Positions 26,213 to 36,178 are shown, counted from the first letter of the stretch. The stretch is DNA of 64,000 nucleotides from Maribacter sedimenticola (GCF_900188415.1 NZ_FZNV01000007.1:1-64000), one strand, 5' to 3'. The notes: generated from the letters alone by a model not told the origin. Numbers and translations are program-made.

Positions 26213-27706
26213 TTAGGTATTCTTCCAAAAATAAGGCGTTAAGAGAATTAATACGGTAAATAATTCCAACCTGCCGGCCAACATTAAAAATCCGCACCAC
26301 CATTTGGCCAATACCGGCAAGCCATTAAAGTTACTGACAGGATTTAAACTACCTAGGGCAGGACCTACATTGCCCAACGAAGATGCGGAACCGCCTATGG
26401 CAGATTCAAAATCCAACCCTATAAAACCTAATACTAGGGCGCCTATGATAAACAACAACATATAAAGCACAAAAAAACCAATGATGTTATAGACAATTTT
26501 TTCCTTGACCGTTTTATTGTTATAACGAACGGGAATTATGGCATTGGTATGTAAGGTTCGTTTAAATTCCAACACACCATTCTTTATAATAAGCAGATGC
26601 CTCATTACCTTAATGCCCCCAGCGGTAGAACCTGCGGACCCTCCTAAAAAAAATAGGCCAAAAAAGAATACGGTCAAAAATGGTGTCCATTGTGTAAAAT
26701 CCGCACTAACAAAACCAGTAGTGGTTATCACCGATACAATTTGAAAAAGTGCATGTCTAAAAGCACTTTCAGCATTTCCTAAAACCATAGGATACCCCGG
26801 TGTCATATCCGTTATGTTAGCCTTATAATAAATTACGACTGCGACAATTAGTGTAAAGACCAGAACAAAACCGGCATAATATCTAAACTCTTCATCTTTG
26901 AAGACTTTCTGAAACCTTCCTTTAAAAGCAAAATAGCTCAATACAAAATTACTTCCCGCCAAAAACATAAAGAAGATAACGATATATTGTATTAAGGGCT
27001 GATCGTTCCAATGGGCAAGACTAGCATTTTTAGTGGAGAAACCACCTGTGGACAGTGTAGCCATAGCATGGTTTATAGCATCGAAAAAAGACATTCCGGC
27101 TACTTGCAAAAGTATGGTTTCCGCTATGGTATATCCAAAATAGATCAACCATAAACGTTTGGCCGTATCGGTAATCCTAGGGTGCAATTTATCCCCGCTT
27201 GGCCCAGGTGCTTCTGCGGAAAAAAGCTGCATACCGCCTATTCCCAATAGAGGCAATATTGCTATGGCCAATACAATAATTCCCATACCACCTATCCAAT
27301 GGGTTAAACTTCGCCAGAACAAAATACCTTCCGGCATGGCTTCAATATCGTCCATTATGGAAGCTCCCGTAGTAGTATACCCGCTAACGGTCTCAAAAAA
27401 AGCATTGGTGATATCTGGTATAGCCCCGCTAAACAGGTAGGGCAACATACCGGAAATGGACATCACGATCCAACCAAAAGTTACTATAATATATCCTTCT
27501 TTTTGCTTTACTTCTTTTTTATGACCCCTTGTATAATACATGGCAAAAACGCCTACAAACATTGTTGTAATGGAAGCCAAGGTTATACTTAATGTAGCAC
27601 CGTCCTTATAAAAACCACTGATCACCGCGGCCAAAAGCATAAACCCCCCATTACAGAGTAAAAGGAGTCCCATTAAATGGAATATGATTCTTAGATTAAG
27701 CTGCAT
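26213..27706 (-). CDS. trkH: Potassium transporter, TrkH/KtrB family
   Basis: 497 residues with about ten membrane helices and four pore-loop repeats. Selectivity-loop glycines are seen in TVSGYTTTGAS, ATLSTGGFSTKN, SVITTTGFVSADF and SSLGNVGPALG. It is the channel-like K+ uptake subunit, regulated by the RCK protein encoded by the gene just upstream (1 bp apart). The SLTHWIGGMGIIVLAIAILP motif is typical of TrkH. Confidence 0.95.
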   Translation of the reverse strand: MQLNLRIIFHLMGLLLLCNGGFMLLAAVISGFYKDGATLSITLASITTMFVGVFAMYYTRGHKKEVKQKEGYIIVTFGWIVMSISGMLPYLFSGAIPDITNAFFETVSGYTTTGASIMDDIEAMPEGILFWRSLTHWIGGMGIIVLAIAILPLLGIGGMQLFSAEAPGPSGDKLHPRITDTAKRLWLIYFGYTIAETILLQVAGMSFFDAINHAMATLSTGGFSTKNASLAHWNDQPLIQYIVIFFMFLAGSNFVLSYFAFKGRFQKVFKDEEFRYYAGFVLVFTLIVAVVIYYKANITDMTPGYPMVLGNAESAFRHALFQIVSVITTTGFVSADFTQWTPFLTVFFFGLFFLGGSAGSTAGGIKVMRHLLIIKNGVLEFKRTLHTNAIIPVRYNNKTVKEKIVYNIIGFFVLYMLLFIIGALVLGFIGLDFESAIGGSASSLGNVGPALGSLNPVSNFNGLPVLAKWWCGFLMLAGRLELFTVLILLTPYFWKNT

Positions 27707-27707
27707 A

Positions 27708-29057
27708 CTAAAGGAACATTCGTTCTATTTTAGGAATCTCTGATGGCAAACAACATACTACGACCCTGTCACCTTCCTTGATCTTGAATCCACCTAGGGC
27801 AATATGGCCAACTCCATCCCTTACAACTCCACCTATGGTAGCTGCCTTAGGAAAATCCAAGTCCCTAATAATAGATCCGGTAACCTTGGAATTTCTTTTG
27901 ACGATAAATTCCAACAGTTCTGCATTTAAATTGTTCAAGCGCATTAAAGCTACGACCTCACCTTTTCTAATATGCCTAAAAATATTGTTGGCCGCCAATA
28001 ATTTTTTATTGATCAACGTATCTATACCAATAGAGTGCGAAAGCTGAAAATAATCCATATTCTCTACCAAGGCAATGGTCTTTTTTATATGTTTAGACTT
28101 CGCCACCAGGCAAGACATGATATTGGTTTCGGAATTACCGGTTACGGCAATAAACGCATCCATGGATTCTAAACTTTCCTCCTCCAATAATTCAACATTT
28201 CTACCATCCCCGTTGATGATTAGCGCGTTGGGCAATTCATCTGCCAGGTCAAATGCCTTTTCCTTGTTCTTTTCAATTAACTTAACATTGAATTTATTGG
28301 CACATAGATCGCGGGCAGTTTTGTATCCTACCTTACTGCCACCCAATATCATTACATTCTTTATTTCGGCCTTTTTCTTTCCTGTAAGTTTATATAATTC
28401 ATCAACACCTTCCTTAACCGTTATAAAGTATACCTGGTCACCTTCCTTGAACAAGGTATCTCCTCTGGGAATTACCGTGTATTGTGTACCCGTACGTTGC
28501 AGGGCAATGGGCATAAAATGAAGTTCAGGAAAAATATTTGCGGCTTCCTTTACCATTTTACCCACGAACGGGGCTGATTTTATTAAGGAAACCCCTACCA
28601 TGATCAACTCCCCTTCCTCAAACTCATAAGTATCGTTAAAAGCGGATTTGTTCAGCAACAATTGTATTTCAGTAGCAGCTAATGCCTCAGGGGAAATCAA
28701 TTCATCGATCCCTAGATCAGAAAACCTTAAAAGGTCTTTGTGCTTTATAAATTCTGTATTGGAAATCCTGGCAATGGTACGTTTACAACCTAATTGTTTT
28801 GCCAACATGCACAACGTTAAGTTCGTTGTTTCAGAGGAAGTTACCGCAATAACTAGATCAGAATCCTGAACCTGGGCATCACGCAATACTTCAATAGAGG
28901 TTGCATCGCCTTTTAAAACCCGTATATCCAAATGATTGTCCGCATATGCAAGACTTTCCTTTTGACTATCGATCAAGGTTATATCCTGTGATTCATAGGA
29001 AAGTAATTTGGCCAAATGAAAGCCAACCTCTCCAGCACCAGCAATTATAATCTTCAT
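27708..29057 (-). CDS. trkA: Trk system regulatory subunit TrkA
   Basis: 449 residues with two RCK modules, each an NAD-binding Rossmann fold plus a TrkA_C domain: the first begins IIAGAGEVGFHLAKLL, the second ILGGSKVGYKTARDL. The TrkA_C parts end near FKEGDQVYFITV and IKEGDRVVVCCLP. It binds NAD(H)/nucleotides and gates TrkH in the inner membrane. First gene of the trkA-trkH unit; 227 bp separate it from the divergent menG. Confidence 0.96.
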   Translation of the reverse strand: MKIIIAGAGEVGFHLAKLLSYESQDITLIDSQKESLAYADNHLDIRVLKGDATSIEVLRDAQVQDSDLVIAVTSSETTNLTLCMLAKQLGCKRTIARISNTEFIKHKDLLRFSDLGIDELISPEALAATEIQLLLNKSAFNDTYEFEEGELIMVGVSLIKSAPFVGKMVKEAANIFPELHFMPIALQRTGTQYTVIPRGDTLFKEGDQVYFITVKEGVDELYKLTGKKKAEIKNVMILGGSKVGYKTARDLCANKFNVKLIEKNKEKAFDLADELPNALIINGDGRNVELLEEESLESMDAFIAVTGNSETNIMSCLVAKSKHIKKTIALVENMDYFQLSHSIGIDTLINKKLLAANNIFRHIRKGEVVALMRLNNLNAELLEFIVKRNSKVTGSIIRDLDFPKAATIGGVVRDGVGHIALGGFKIKEGDRVVVCCLPSEIPKIERMFL

Positions 29058-29262
29058 TTATATTGTTAGACCGCTAAACATCAAGATATTACTAGAAGTT
29101 ACTTCTTTACCTATGAACAATGGTAAAACTATCTTGATAATCGTAGCAATTATTATGGGGCAAAATTACATAATTTAATTAGTTTATTATTTATTTTCAG
29201 TTCTTTAACCTAACATGGTGCAACCCTGACCATAAAATTAGAATTAAGCATGTGGTATATTG

Positions 29263-29270
29263 TATCTTTG
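29263..29270 (+). promoter_or_regulatory. Candidate -7 element for menG
   Basis: TATCTTTG matches TAnnTTTG and is 14 bp upstream of the ATG at 29285, implying a very short leader. It lies downstream of the earliest possible start (29252) and so argues for 29285. Confidence 0.55.
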
Positions 29271-29284
29271 TGAAAAAATTTGCG

Positions 29285-30019
29285 ATGTCACAAAAAGTTA
29301 CACCTTACAAAGATTCTGAGCTTGGCAAAAAAGAACAGGTCACCAAGATGTTCGATACCATTTCTACAAATTATGATGGCTTAAATCGTGTAATCTCTTT
29401 TGGTATAGATATTAAATGGCGAAAAAAAGTGGTTGAACTATTAAAAAAAGAACAGCCAAAATCTATTTTGGACATTGCCACCGGTACAGGAGATTTGGCC
29501 ATAGCCCTAGTCGATACAGGGGCTAAACGAATAGTTGGCTTAGATATATCTCCCGGTATGCTCTCCGTTGGAAAAGAGAAAGTAAAAAATAAAGATTTGG
29601 ACCATACTATTGAGATGGTCGTTGGCGATAGTGAAAACCTAAGTTTTGAAGACAATACTTTTGACGCCGTTACCGTATCTTTTGGGGTGCGTAATTTTGA
29701 GACCTTAACCACAGGAATGGCCGAAATACTACGTGTTTTAAAGCCAAATGGAACCTTGGTTATCCTGGAAACCTCCGTACCCACCAAAACCCCATATAAA
29801 CAAGGGTACCGTTTTTACACCAAAAACATTCTTCCATTAATAGGAAAACTTTTCTCCAAGGACAATTCCGCTTACGGTTATTTAAGTGAATCTGCCTCGG
29901 TTTTTCCACATGGTGAAAAGTTCAACAATATTTTACGGGAAATTGGGTTTATAGATGTAACGAACAAACCTCAAACATTTGGGGTGGCATCTATCTATAT
30001 TGCAAAAAAGTCCGCTTAA
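29285..30019 (+). CDS. menG: Demethylmenaquinone methyltransferase
   Basis: 244 residues from ATG 29285, chosen over an in-frame start at 29252 because a good -7 element lies between. It performs the last step of menaquinone synthesis, the main quinone of these bacteria and the electron acceptor for NQR. UbiE/MenG motifs: [61 protein letters not shown] at the end. Confidence 0.95.
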   Translation: MSQKVTPYKDSELGKKEQVTKMFDTISTNYDGLNRVISFGIDIKWRKKVVELLKKEQPKSILDIATGTGDLAIALVDTGAKRIVGLDISPGMLSVGKEKVKNKDLDHTIEMVVGDSENLSFEDNTFDAVTVSFGVRNFETLTTGMAEILRVLKPNGTLVILETSVPTKTPYKQGYRFYTKNILPLIGKLFSKDNSAYGYLSESASVFPHGEKFNNILREIGFIDVTNKPQTFGVASIYIAKKSA

Positions 30020-30074
30020 GGAAATTAAAATTTGCTTTATGAATTAATTGCTTTACAATCGTAAACCAGGATAT

Positions 30075-30770
30075 ATGAAGATATGGTTTTTTATACCCGT
30101 ATTGGTATTGATGACAACAACTTCGTTAAGTGCCCAATTTAACGAAAACCCTATACTAAACAAGCAGAACGAAGACAAAAAGTTCTTGAACTGGGGCTAT
30201 TTCCTAGGATTGAACCAATATGACTTTAAGTTTGAATACAAAGAAAATGCACCTGATATTCTAGTTAGCAAAAGTTTTGGTTTCAACGTGGGACTTATAG
30301 GAGAAATGCGTTTGAACGATCATTTGGACTTGCGTTTTGAACCCGGACTTCATTATGGTTCTAGATTGTTGGGTTTTCCGGGATTTGACGAGGAACGCGA
30401 TGCCATTAGGGAAGTAAAATCAACTTACATCAATTTTCCTATCCTATTAAAGGCGAGCGCCAAAAGATTTGGAAACTGGAAACCTTTTGTTATTGGCGGG
30501 GGCTCTAGAAGCTTAAACCTTGGTAGCAACGAAGAAAGTTTGGACGATAATAGCTCTGGTACCTTTAGAATGAAAAAATGGGTCTACAATTACGAACTAG
30601 GTTTTGGTATTGATTTTTATTTGGAATACTTTAAATTCACCCCATCTATCCGTGGCGTATTTGCCATAACCGATGAACTGGTACCGGACCTTGACCCCAA
30701 CAGCCCGTGGACGGGAAATATTGAATCCATGAAAACTCGCGGCATCTTCATCAATTTTACCTTCGAATAG
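30075..30770 (+). CDS. porT: PorT-family outer-membrane beta-barrel protein (T9SS)
   Basis: 231 residues from ATG 30075 (an in-frame TTG at 30048 is less likely), with a signal peptide ending LSAQ. The mature part is a small outer-membrane barrel of about eight strands: WGYFLGLNQYDFKFEY, FNVGLIGEMRLNDHLDLRFE, YINFPILLKASAKRF, and a final strand ending FINFTFE with a C-terminal aromatic next to last. PorT (SprT) is needed for type IX secretion in Porphyromonas and Flavobacterium. Its place after menG and beside tamL fits what I remember of flavobacterial gene order. Family assignment is from remembered motifs. Confidence 0.8.
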   Translation: MKIWFFIPVLVLMTTTSLSAQFNENPILNKQNEDKKFLNWGYFLGLNQYDFKFEYKENAPDILVSKSFGFNVGLIGEMRLNDHLDLRFEPGLHYGSRLLGFPGFDEERDAIREVKSTYINFPILLKASAKRFGNWKPFVIGGGSRSLNLGSNEESLDDNSSGTFRMKKWVYNYELGFGIDFYLEYFKFTPSIRGVFAITDELVPDLDPNSPWTGNIESMKTRGIFINFTFE

Positions 30771-30798
30771 ACATTTGAAATTAGTAAAAGTCAAAAAA

Positions 30799-30827
30799 AA
30801 AGTAATGGTTTACACCCCACTACTTTC
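30799..30827. terminator. Weak bidirectional terminator between convergent genes
   Basis: AAAGTA and TGG pair with CCA and TACTTT with a one-base mismatch and a short loop; A/T runs on both sides. Weaker than the other terminators in the window. Confidence 0.45.
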
Positions 30828-31539
30828 TTATTTCATGTAATAAAATTGCCGTTGCGGAAGCTACATTTAAACTTTCCGTAGTTTGGTTACCAAATTGCGG
30901 TATGGCTATTTTGTCTGTACACAATTCAGTAACTCTACTTGAAATACCCTTGCCTTCGTTTCCCATGACCATAATTCCTTTTTTAGGCAATGAATAGGTA
31001 TTGATATTGGACCCATCCATAAAAGTGCCATAAACGGGCAGGTCTGTTGATCTTAAAAAGGAATCCAAATCTACATAATGTACGTTAACCCTGGCAATAG
31101 ATCCCATAGTGGCCTGTAGAACCTTGGCATTGTAGCAATCCACGGTATCCAACGAACAGACTATATCCGTTACCCCAAACCAATCGCACAAACGTATGAT
31201 AGTCCCTAAGTTACCCGGATCCTGTACGCCATCTAACACCATAATCCAGTCAGACAGAATATCCATTTCTTTTTTTGGGATGTGAAAAACCCCTAAATAC
31301 CCATTGGGGTTCTTTAAACTACTGATCAGTGCCAATTCTTTTGCAGAAATTAAATTGACCCTACTGTCTCCCAAGTTAAGCTCATTGGGTGCCGTTGCAA
31401 AAATTCCGTAGCATTTAAAATTAGAGCCCACCAATTCCTCAACGGACTTTTTTCCTTCAATAACAAACAGCCCGTGTTCATTTCGGTACTTTTTTTGCTG
31501 TAGACTTTTGATAAGTTTCAATTCACTTTTGACAACCAT
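30820..31539 (-). CDS. SpoU/TrmH-family RNA 2'-O-methyltransferase
   Basis: 239 residues. An N-terminal substrate-binding domain (LFVIEGKKSVEELV) precedes the SPOUT knot domain with motif 1 LDGVQDPGNLGTIIRLCDWF, motif 2 VMGNEGKGIS and motif 3 IPQFGNQTTESLNVASATAI. It methylates ribose in rRNA or tRNA; the target cannot be told. Divergent from tamL with a spacer of only 54 bp, in which the tamL promoter lies. Confidence 0.93.
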   Translation of the reverse strand: MVVKSELKLIKSLQQKKYRNEHGLFVIEGKKSVEELVGSNFKCYGIFATAPNELNLGDSRVNLISAKELALISSLKNPNGYLGVFHIPKKEMDILSDWIMVLDGVQDPGNLGTIIRLCDWFGVTDIVCSLDTVDCYNAKVLQATMGSIARVNVHYVDLDSFLRSTDLPVYGTFMDGSNINTYSLPKKGIMVMGNEGKGISSRVTELCTDKIAIPQFGNQTTESLNVASATAILLHEIRK

Positions 31540-31557
31540 ACAAATAATGTATTTTTG
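31529..31557 (+). promoter_or_regulatory. Candidate promoter of tamL
   Basis: TTG at 31529-31531 and TATTTTTG at 31550-31557 are 18 bp apart, close to the TTG-N19-TAnnTTTG consensus of Bacteroidetes primary sigma. The -33 end overlaps the first codons of the divergent methyltransferase gene. Transcription would start near 31564. Confidence 0.6.
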
Positions 31558-31593
31558 ATTTCTATGAGGACGGCACTTTGCTCCAAAAACAAC

Positions 31594-34152
31594 ATGGCTA
31601 AATTAAGCTTATTATCCCTACTGGCAATAGTCTTGCTATCCTGCAACTCACTTAAAAAAGTAGAGGAAGATGAATATTTGGTGACCAAAAACCTAATTTA
31701 TGCAGATTCTGTAAAAATTAATAATGAAGAACTGGAAAGTCTCATATACCAAAAACCAAATTCTACAGTTTTAGGCTACCCTCTGCGACTTAATTTATAC
31801 AATCTCGCCAAAGAAAACCCAGATTCATCGTACAATGCATGGTTAAATAATAAGGAAAATAGAAAAAAAAGACTAGAAAAACTCTTGTCCACCAAGCAAG
31901 TAAACCGTTTGGGAGAATCCTTTCTGGTCAAAGGCTTAAGCGAATGGCTAAAGGATATAGGTGAAGCACCAACAATACTGGACACCACAAGAACACGCCT
32001 GAGCCTTGCGAGGCTTAGCGCCTATTACCAAGGTAAAGGGTATTTTACAAATAATACCAGCTATGTAATCGATACCACCAAAAACAAAAGAAAAGCCAAG
32101 GTCAATTATCAAGTATCCCTTGGGGAACCCTATATAATAGACTCGCTTTCCAACGATATTTCTTCTACGGCAATTGATTCGCTTTATTTTTTAAATTCCG
32201 CTAATTCATTGGTCAAAGAGGGTCAACAGTTTGATTTGGCCAATTTTAATATGGAACGGGAGCGACTAACCGGAATATTCAGAAACAGTGGTATACGCAA
32301 CTTTCAGGAAAGCTCCATAACATTTGATATTGTTAGGGACACCGTTAAATCTGCGGATGACCAGAAAATGAACATTACCCTTAACATAGGCGATCTAAAA
32401 ATAAGAGGCGAAAATGAAGTGACTACATCTGCCTACAAGGTAGAAAAGATCAACAAAATTAATATTTACACTGATTATTTATCGACTTCAACTTTAGATT
32501 CCATCAACATTATTGAGTATGGGGACTATACCATCCACTACTCCCCCAATTTTGACATTAAGCCAAAAACATTGGCCAATGCCATATTTTTTAAAAAGGA
32601 CAGTATTTACCGTGATGTTGATAAAATACGCACCTCAAGACAACTCAATGCCTTAAACATATTTAAGTATCCCAATATTATTTTTGAAGCGGATAGTCTG
32701 GGAAATAAAGTAAATACCAATATTTATTTGGCACCCAAACCCAAATATTCACTGGGAACCAATTTTGAAGTAAGCAGATCTAACCTGAGAAGATTAGGTG
32801 TGGGGCTTGGAACCACCTTACTTATACGGAATATTTTTAAAGGGGCAGAAAATTTAAGTATCTCTGCAGATGGTGCTTATGGCTTATTAAGTAACAATAC
32901 TTTTGAAGCCAACTATTTTTCAGAATTTGGGGGCGATATTACGTTAGATTTTCCACGTATCTGGTTTCCCTTTATCAATACGTCCAAATTAATTCCCAAT
33001 TATACCCTGCCAAAGACCCGTATTGCCATTGGCACCAGTTTTCAGAACAATATAGGTCTTGACAAACAGACGTTCAACAATGTATTGGGTTACAATTGGG
33101 TCCCCAGTGATTTTGTTAACCATAATGTAGAATTACTTAATATACAATTTGTTAGAAATGTGAACAGCAATAGGTTTTTCAATGTATACCGAAATACCTT
33201 TGAACGTTTGGACGATATTGCAGATAGATATGAAACCGAACCTGAACTGGCAGAATTTTTTGAATCTGACTCTGACCCGGATGACCCCACATTAATCATC
33301 CCATCAGGAACGACAGGTTTTATCGATGCTGTGGAAAACGGAATCATTGCCACCTCAACAACGGACTTTAACGATGTCACTAGGCTAGAGGAAAGAAGAA
33401 AAAGATTAACGGACAACAACCTCATCTTTGCTACCAACTACACCTTTAACAAAACCAATAGGGAGGGTATTGTGGATAATAGTTTTTATCAATTTAGGTG
33501 GAAACTAGAAAGTGCCGGCAATCTGCTGTCCGCCTTTTCGAACTTTATTCCTTTCAACAAAAATGACGATGAGCAATTATTGGTATTTGGCGTGCCGTTT
33601 TCACAATATATCAAGAATGAGTTCGAATATGTTAAATATTGGGACCTCTCCCGCTCCAACGTTTTGGCCACTAGGGCATTTTTCGGCATTGCCATACCCT
33701 ACGGAAATTCTGACAACATTCCTTTTGTACGAAGTTATTTTGCAGGTGGATCTAATGATAACCGTGCTTGGTTCCCCTATTCCCTAGGTCCAGGAAGTGT
33801 TTCGGCAGTCAATGATTTTAACGAGGCCAATCTAAAATTGGCGCTAAACCTAGAATATAGGTTTCCTATTGTAGGCGATATCAATGGTGCTATTTTTGCG
33901 GATGCGGGAAATATCTGGAACGTATTTGACAATGTAGAGGATTCCAATGCCACTTTTGACAGTTTTGCATCGTTAAAGGACATTGCACTGGGCACGGGCC
34001 TTGGCTTACGTTATGATTTTACATATTTCCTGTTCCGTTTGGATTTAGGCTTTAAAACCTATAACCCTGCTGAAATACAGTCAGAAAGATGGTTCAAAGA
34101 TTACAATTTTGCCAATGCCGTTTTACAAATAGGCATTAACTATCCCTTTTAA
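31594..34152 (+). CDS. tamL: BamA/TamA-family outer-membrane lipoprotein (TamL)
   Basis: 852 residues from ATG 31594. This start gives a clean lipoprotein signal (MAKLSLLSLLAIVLLSC, Cys17), and an upstream ATG at 31564 coincides with the predicted transcription start. POTRA-like domains fill residues ~30-370 (GRGNEV-like RGENEVTTSAYKVEKINKI); the barrel follows to the C-terminus with RAFFGIAIPYGNS, FAGGSNDNRAWFPYSLGPGS (the loop-6 region) and a closing strand VLQIGINYPF ending in Phe. TamL is the lipid-anchored TamA form of Bacteroidetes, acting with TamB in outer-membrane assembly. The gene next to porT fits a shared envelope role. Confidence 0.9.
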   Translation: MAKLSLLSLLAIVLLSCNSLKKVEEDEYLVTKNLIYADSVKINNEELESLIYQKPNSTVLGYPLRLNLYNLAKENPDSSYNAWLNNKENRKKRLEKLLSTKQVNRLGESFLVKGLSEWLKDIGEAPTILDTTRTRLSLARLSAYYQGKGYFTNNTSYVIDTTKNKRKAKVNYQVSLGEPYIIDSLSNDISSTAIDSLYFLNSANSLVKEGQQFDLANFNMERERLTGIFRNSGIRNFQESSITFDIVRDTVKSADDQKMNITLNIGDLKIRGENEVTTSAYKVEKINKINIYTDYLSTSTLDSINIIEYGDYTIHYSPNFDIKPKTLANAIFFKKDSIYRDVDKIRTSRQLNALNIFKYPNIIFEADSLGNKVNTNIYLAPKPKYSLGTNFEVSRSNLRRLGVGLGTTLLIRNIFKGAENLSISADGAYGLLSNNTFEANYFSEFGGDITLDFPRIWFPFINTSKLIPNYTLPKTRIAIGTSFQNNIGLDKQTFNNVLGYNWVPSDFVNHNVELLNIQFVRNVNSNRFFNVYRNTFERLDDIADRYETEPELAEFFESDSDPDDPTLIIPSGTTGFIDAVENGIIATSTTDFNDVTRLEERRKRLTDNNLIFATNYTFNKTNREGIVDNSFYQFRWKLESAGNLLSAFSNFIPFNKNDDEQLLVFGVPFSQYIKNEFEYVKYWDLSRSNVLATRAFFGIAIPYGNSDNIPFVRSYFAGGSNDNRAWFPYSLGPGSVSAVNDFNEANLKLALNLEYRFPIVGDINGAIFADAGNIWNVFDNVEDSNATFDSFASLKDIALGTGLGLRYDFTYFLFRLDLGFKTYNPAEIQSERWFKDYNFANAVLQIGINYPF

Positions 34153-34167
34153 ATATAATTGTTTTAT

Positions 34168-34175
34168 TACTTTTG
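34168..34175 (+). promoter_or_regulatory. Candidate -7 element for fba
   Basis: TACTTTTG matches TAnnTTTG, 37 bp upstream of the ATG at 34213 and downstream of the earliest in-frame start (34159), which supports the later start. Confidence 0.55.
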
Positions 34176-34212
34176 TTTTTCATTTTTTAAGAAACTAAAA
34201 GACCACTCAATT

Positions 34213-35280
34213 ATGGCTCACAATATCAAACCGGGAGTAGCTACCGGAGACGAAGTTCAAGCAATATTCAATTACGCAAAGGAAAAGGGTTTTGCTTTGC
34301 CAGCCGTTAACGTTATTGGTTCAAACACCATTAATGCCGTTCTGGAAACCGCAGCAACCTTAAATTCTCCCGTAATTATACAATTCTCCAATGGTGGAGC
34401 ACAGTTCAACGCTGGCAAGGGACTTTCTAACGAAGGCCAAAAAGCAGCTATACAAGGTGCAATTGCCGGAGCAAAGCATGTACACCAATTGGCAGAAGCT
34501 TATGGTGCTGTAGTAATCCTACATACGGATCACTGTGCCAAAAAATTATTGCCTTGGATAGACGGACTATTGGATGCCAGTGAAAAGCATTATGCAGAAA
34601 CCGGAAAATCACTTTTCAGCTCACACATGATAGACCTTTCAGAAGAACCATTGGAAGAGAACATAGAAATCTGTAAAGGATATTTGGAGCGCATGAGCAA
34701 AATGGGAATGACCTTGGAAATTGAATTAGGTATCACAGGCGGTGAAGAAGATGGTGTCGACAATTCAGATGTTGATGATTCCAAACTTTATACACAACCG
34801 GAAGAAGTAGCTTACGCCTATGAAGAACTTTCAAAGGTCAGTCCAAAATTCACCATAGCAGCAGCTTTTGGAAACGTTCATGGCGTATATAAGCCTGGTA
34901 ACGTAAAGTTGACCCCAAAAATCCTTTTGAATTCACAAGAGTTTATATCTAAAAAATACAATGTAGGACATAACCATATTGACTTTGTTTTCCATGGTGG
35001 TTCCGGTTCTACCGTAGAGGAAATAAGGGAAGGTATTAGCTATGGTGTTATTAAGATGAATATAGATACAGATTTGCAATATGCATTTTTAGCAGGTGTT
35101 CGTGACTATGTTCAAGATAACAACGAATACTTACAGGCACAGATCGGTAACCCTAAAGGTGCGGACGAGCCAAATAAAAAATTCTATGATCCAAGAGTTT
35201 GGTTAAGAAAAGGGGAAATTACCTTTGTAGAGCGTTTAAAGAAAGCGTTTGAAGATTTAAATAACGTTAATACGCTATAA
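34213..35280 (+). CDS. fba: Class II fructose-bisphosphate aldolase
   Basis: 355 residues from ATG 34213; the frame opens at 34159 but the family starts at about MAHNIKPGVATGDEVQ. Zinc-dependent cleavage of fructose 1,6-bisphosphate. Motifs: LHTDHCAKKLLPW with the catalytic Asp and zinc His, LEIELGITGGEEDGVDN, AAFGNVHGVYKPGN and FHGGSGSTVEEI, with KMNIDTD for phosphate binding. It is of the longer class IIA type (as in E. coli FbaA). accD follows 22 bp downstream. Confidence 0.97.
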   Translation: MAHNIKPGVATGDEVQAIFNYAKEKGFALPAVNVIGSNTINAVLETAATLNSPVIIQFSNGGAQFNAGKGLSNEGQKAAIQGAIAGAKHVHQLAEAYGAVVILHTDHCAKKLLPWIDGLLDASEKHYAETGKSLFSSHMIDLSEEPLEENIEICKGYLERMSKMGMTLEIELGITGGEEDGVDNSDVDDSKLYTQPEEVAYAYEELSKVSPKFTIAAAFGNVHGVYKPGNVKLTPKILLNSQEFISKKYNVGHNHIDFVFHGGSGSTVEEIREGISYGVIKMNIDTDLQYAFLAGVRDYVQDNNEYLQAQIGNPKGADEPNKKFYDPRVWLRKGEITFVERLKKAFEDLNNVNTL

Positions 35281-35302
35281 CCAACATTAAGGTAACTTAT
35301 AA

Positions 35303-36178
35303 ATGGATGATATGACGGCTTGGTTTAAGAGAAAGGAAAAAGGAATACAGACTTCTACGGAAGAGAAGAAAGACACACCAAAAGGCCTGTGGTACAAATC
35401 TCCCACAGGTAAAATTGTGGAGTCAGAAGATTTGGCCAAAAATTTTTACGTAAGTCCAGAAGATGATTACCATGTAAGGATTGGTAGTAAGGAATATTTT
35501 GAAATCTTATTTGACAACAACAAATTTACCGAGCTTGACGCCAAATTGACCTCAAAGGACCCATTAAAGTTCGAGGATACCAAAAAATACGCGGAACGTT
35601 TAAAGGCGGCACAGAAAAAAACCGGCTTAAAGGATGCGGTCAGAACAGGATATGGCAAATCTCTAGGAAAAGATTTAGTGGTTTGCTGTATGGACTTTAA
35701 GTTCATTGGTGGATCAATGGGTAGCGTTGTTGGAGAGAAAATTGCAAGAGGTATAGATTATGCCATTAAAAAGAAGGTACCCTTTATGATGATTTCAAAA
35801 TCTGGTGGTGCACGTATGATGGAAGCCGCGCTTTCATTAATGCAACTAGCAAAGACATCGGCCAAATTAGCCCAATTATCAGAAGCCGGACTACCGTATA
35901 TTTCCTTATGTACCGATCCAACAACAGGGGGTACAACGGCATCATATGCCATGCTTGGCGACATTAATATTGCAGAGCCGGGCGCATTGATCGGATTTGC
36001 AGGCCCACGTATTGTCAAGGATACTACAGGGAAAGAACTTCCCGAAGGCTTTCAGTCCTCTGAGTTTTTATTGGAGCACGGGTTCTTGGATTTTATCTCG
36101 CATAGAAAGGACCTTAAAAGAAAAATTAACCTTTATATAGATTTGATACAAAACAATCCGGTAAGAAAAGAAGCGTAA
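35303..36178 (+). CDS. accD: Acetyl-CoA carboxylase carboxyltransferase beta subunit, lacking zinc-ribbon cysteines
   Basis: 291 residues (an alternative ATG 9 bp later is equally possible). With AccA it transfers the carboxyl group from biotin to acetyl-CoA in fatty acid synthesis. Crotonase-fold motifs: [53 protein letters not shown] and [12 protein letters not shown]. The N-terminal segment that normally holds four zinc-binding Cys reads [13 protein letters not shown] and [15 protein letters not shown], with Ser/Asp in place of cysteine; I recall the same in other flavobacteria. Likely cotranscribed with fba. Confidence 0.95.
   Translation: MDDMTAWFKRKEKGIQTSTEEKKDTPKGLWYKSPTGKIVESEDLAKNFYVSPEDDYHVRIGSKEYFEILFDNNKFTELDAKLTSKDPLKFEDTKKYAERLKAAQKKTGLKDAVRTGYGKSLGKDLVVCCMDFKFIGGSMGSVVGEKIARGIDYAIKKKVPFMMISKSGGARMMEAALSLMQLAKTSAKLAQLSEAGLPYISLCTDPTTGGTTASYAMLGDINIAEPGALIGFAGPRIVKDTTGKELPEGFQSSEFLLEHGFLDFISHRKDLKRKINLYIDLIQNNPVRKEA

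Noticed and set aside
28075-28521. 148-codon plus-strand ORF inside trkA
   Set aside because: It is antisense to conserved Rossmann-fold sequence and has no recognisable motifs; a shadow frame.
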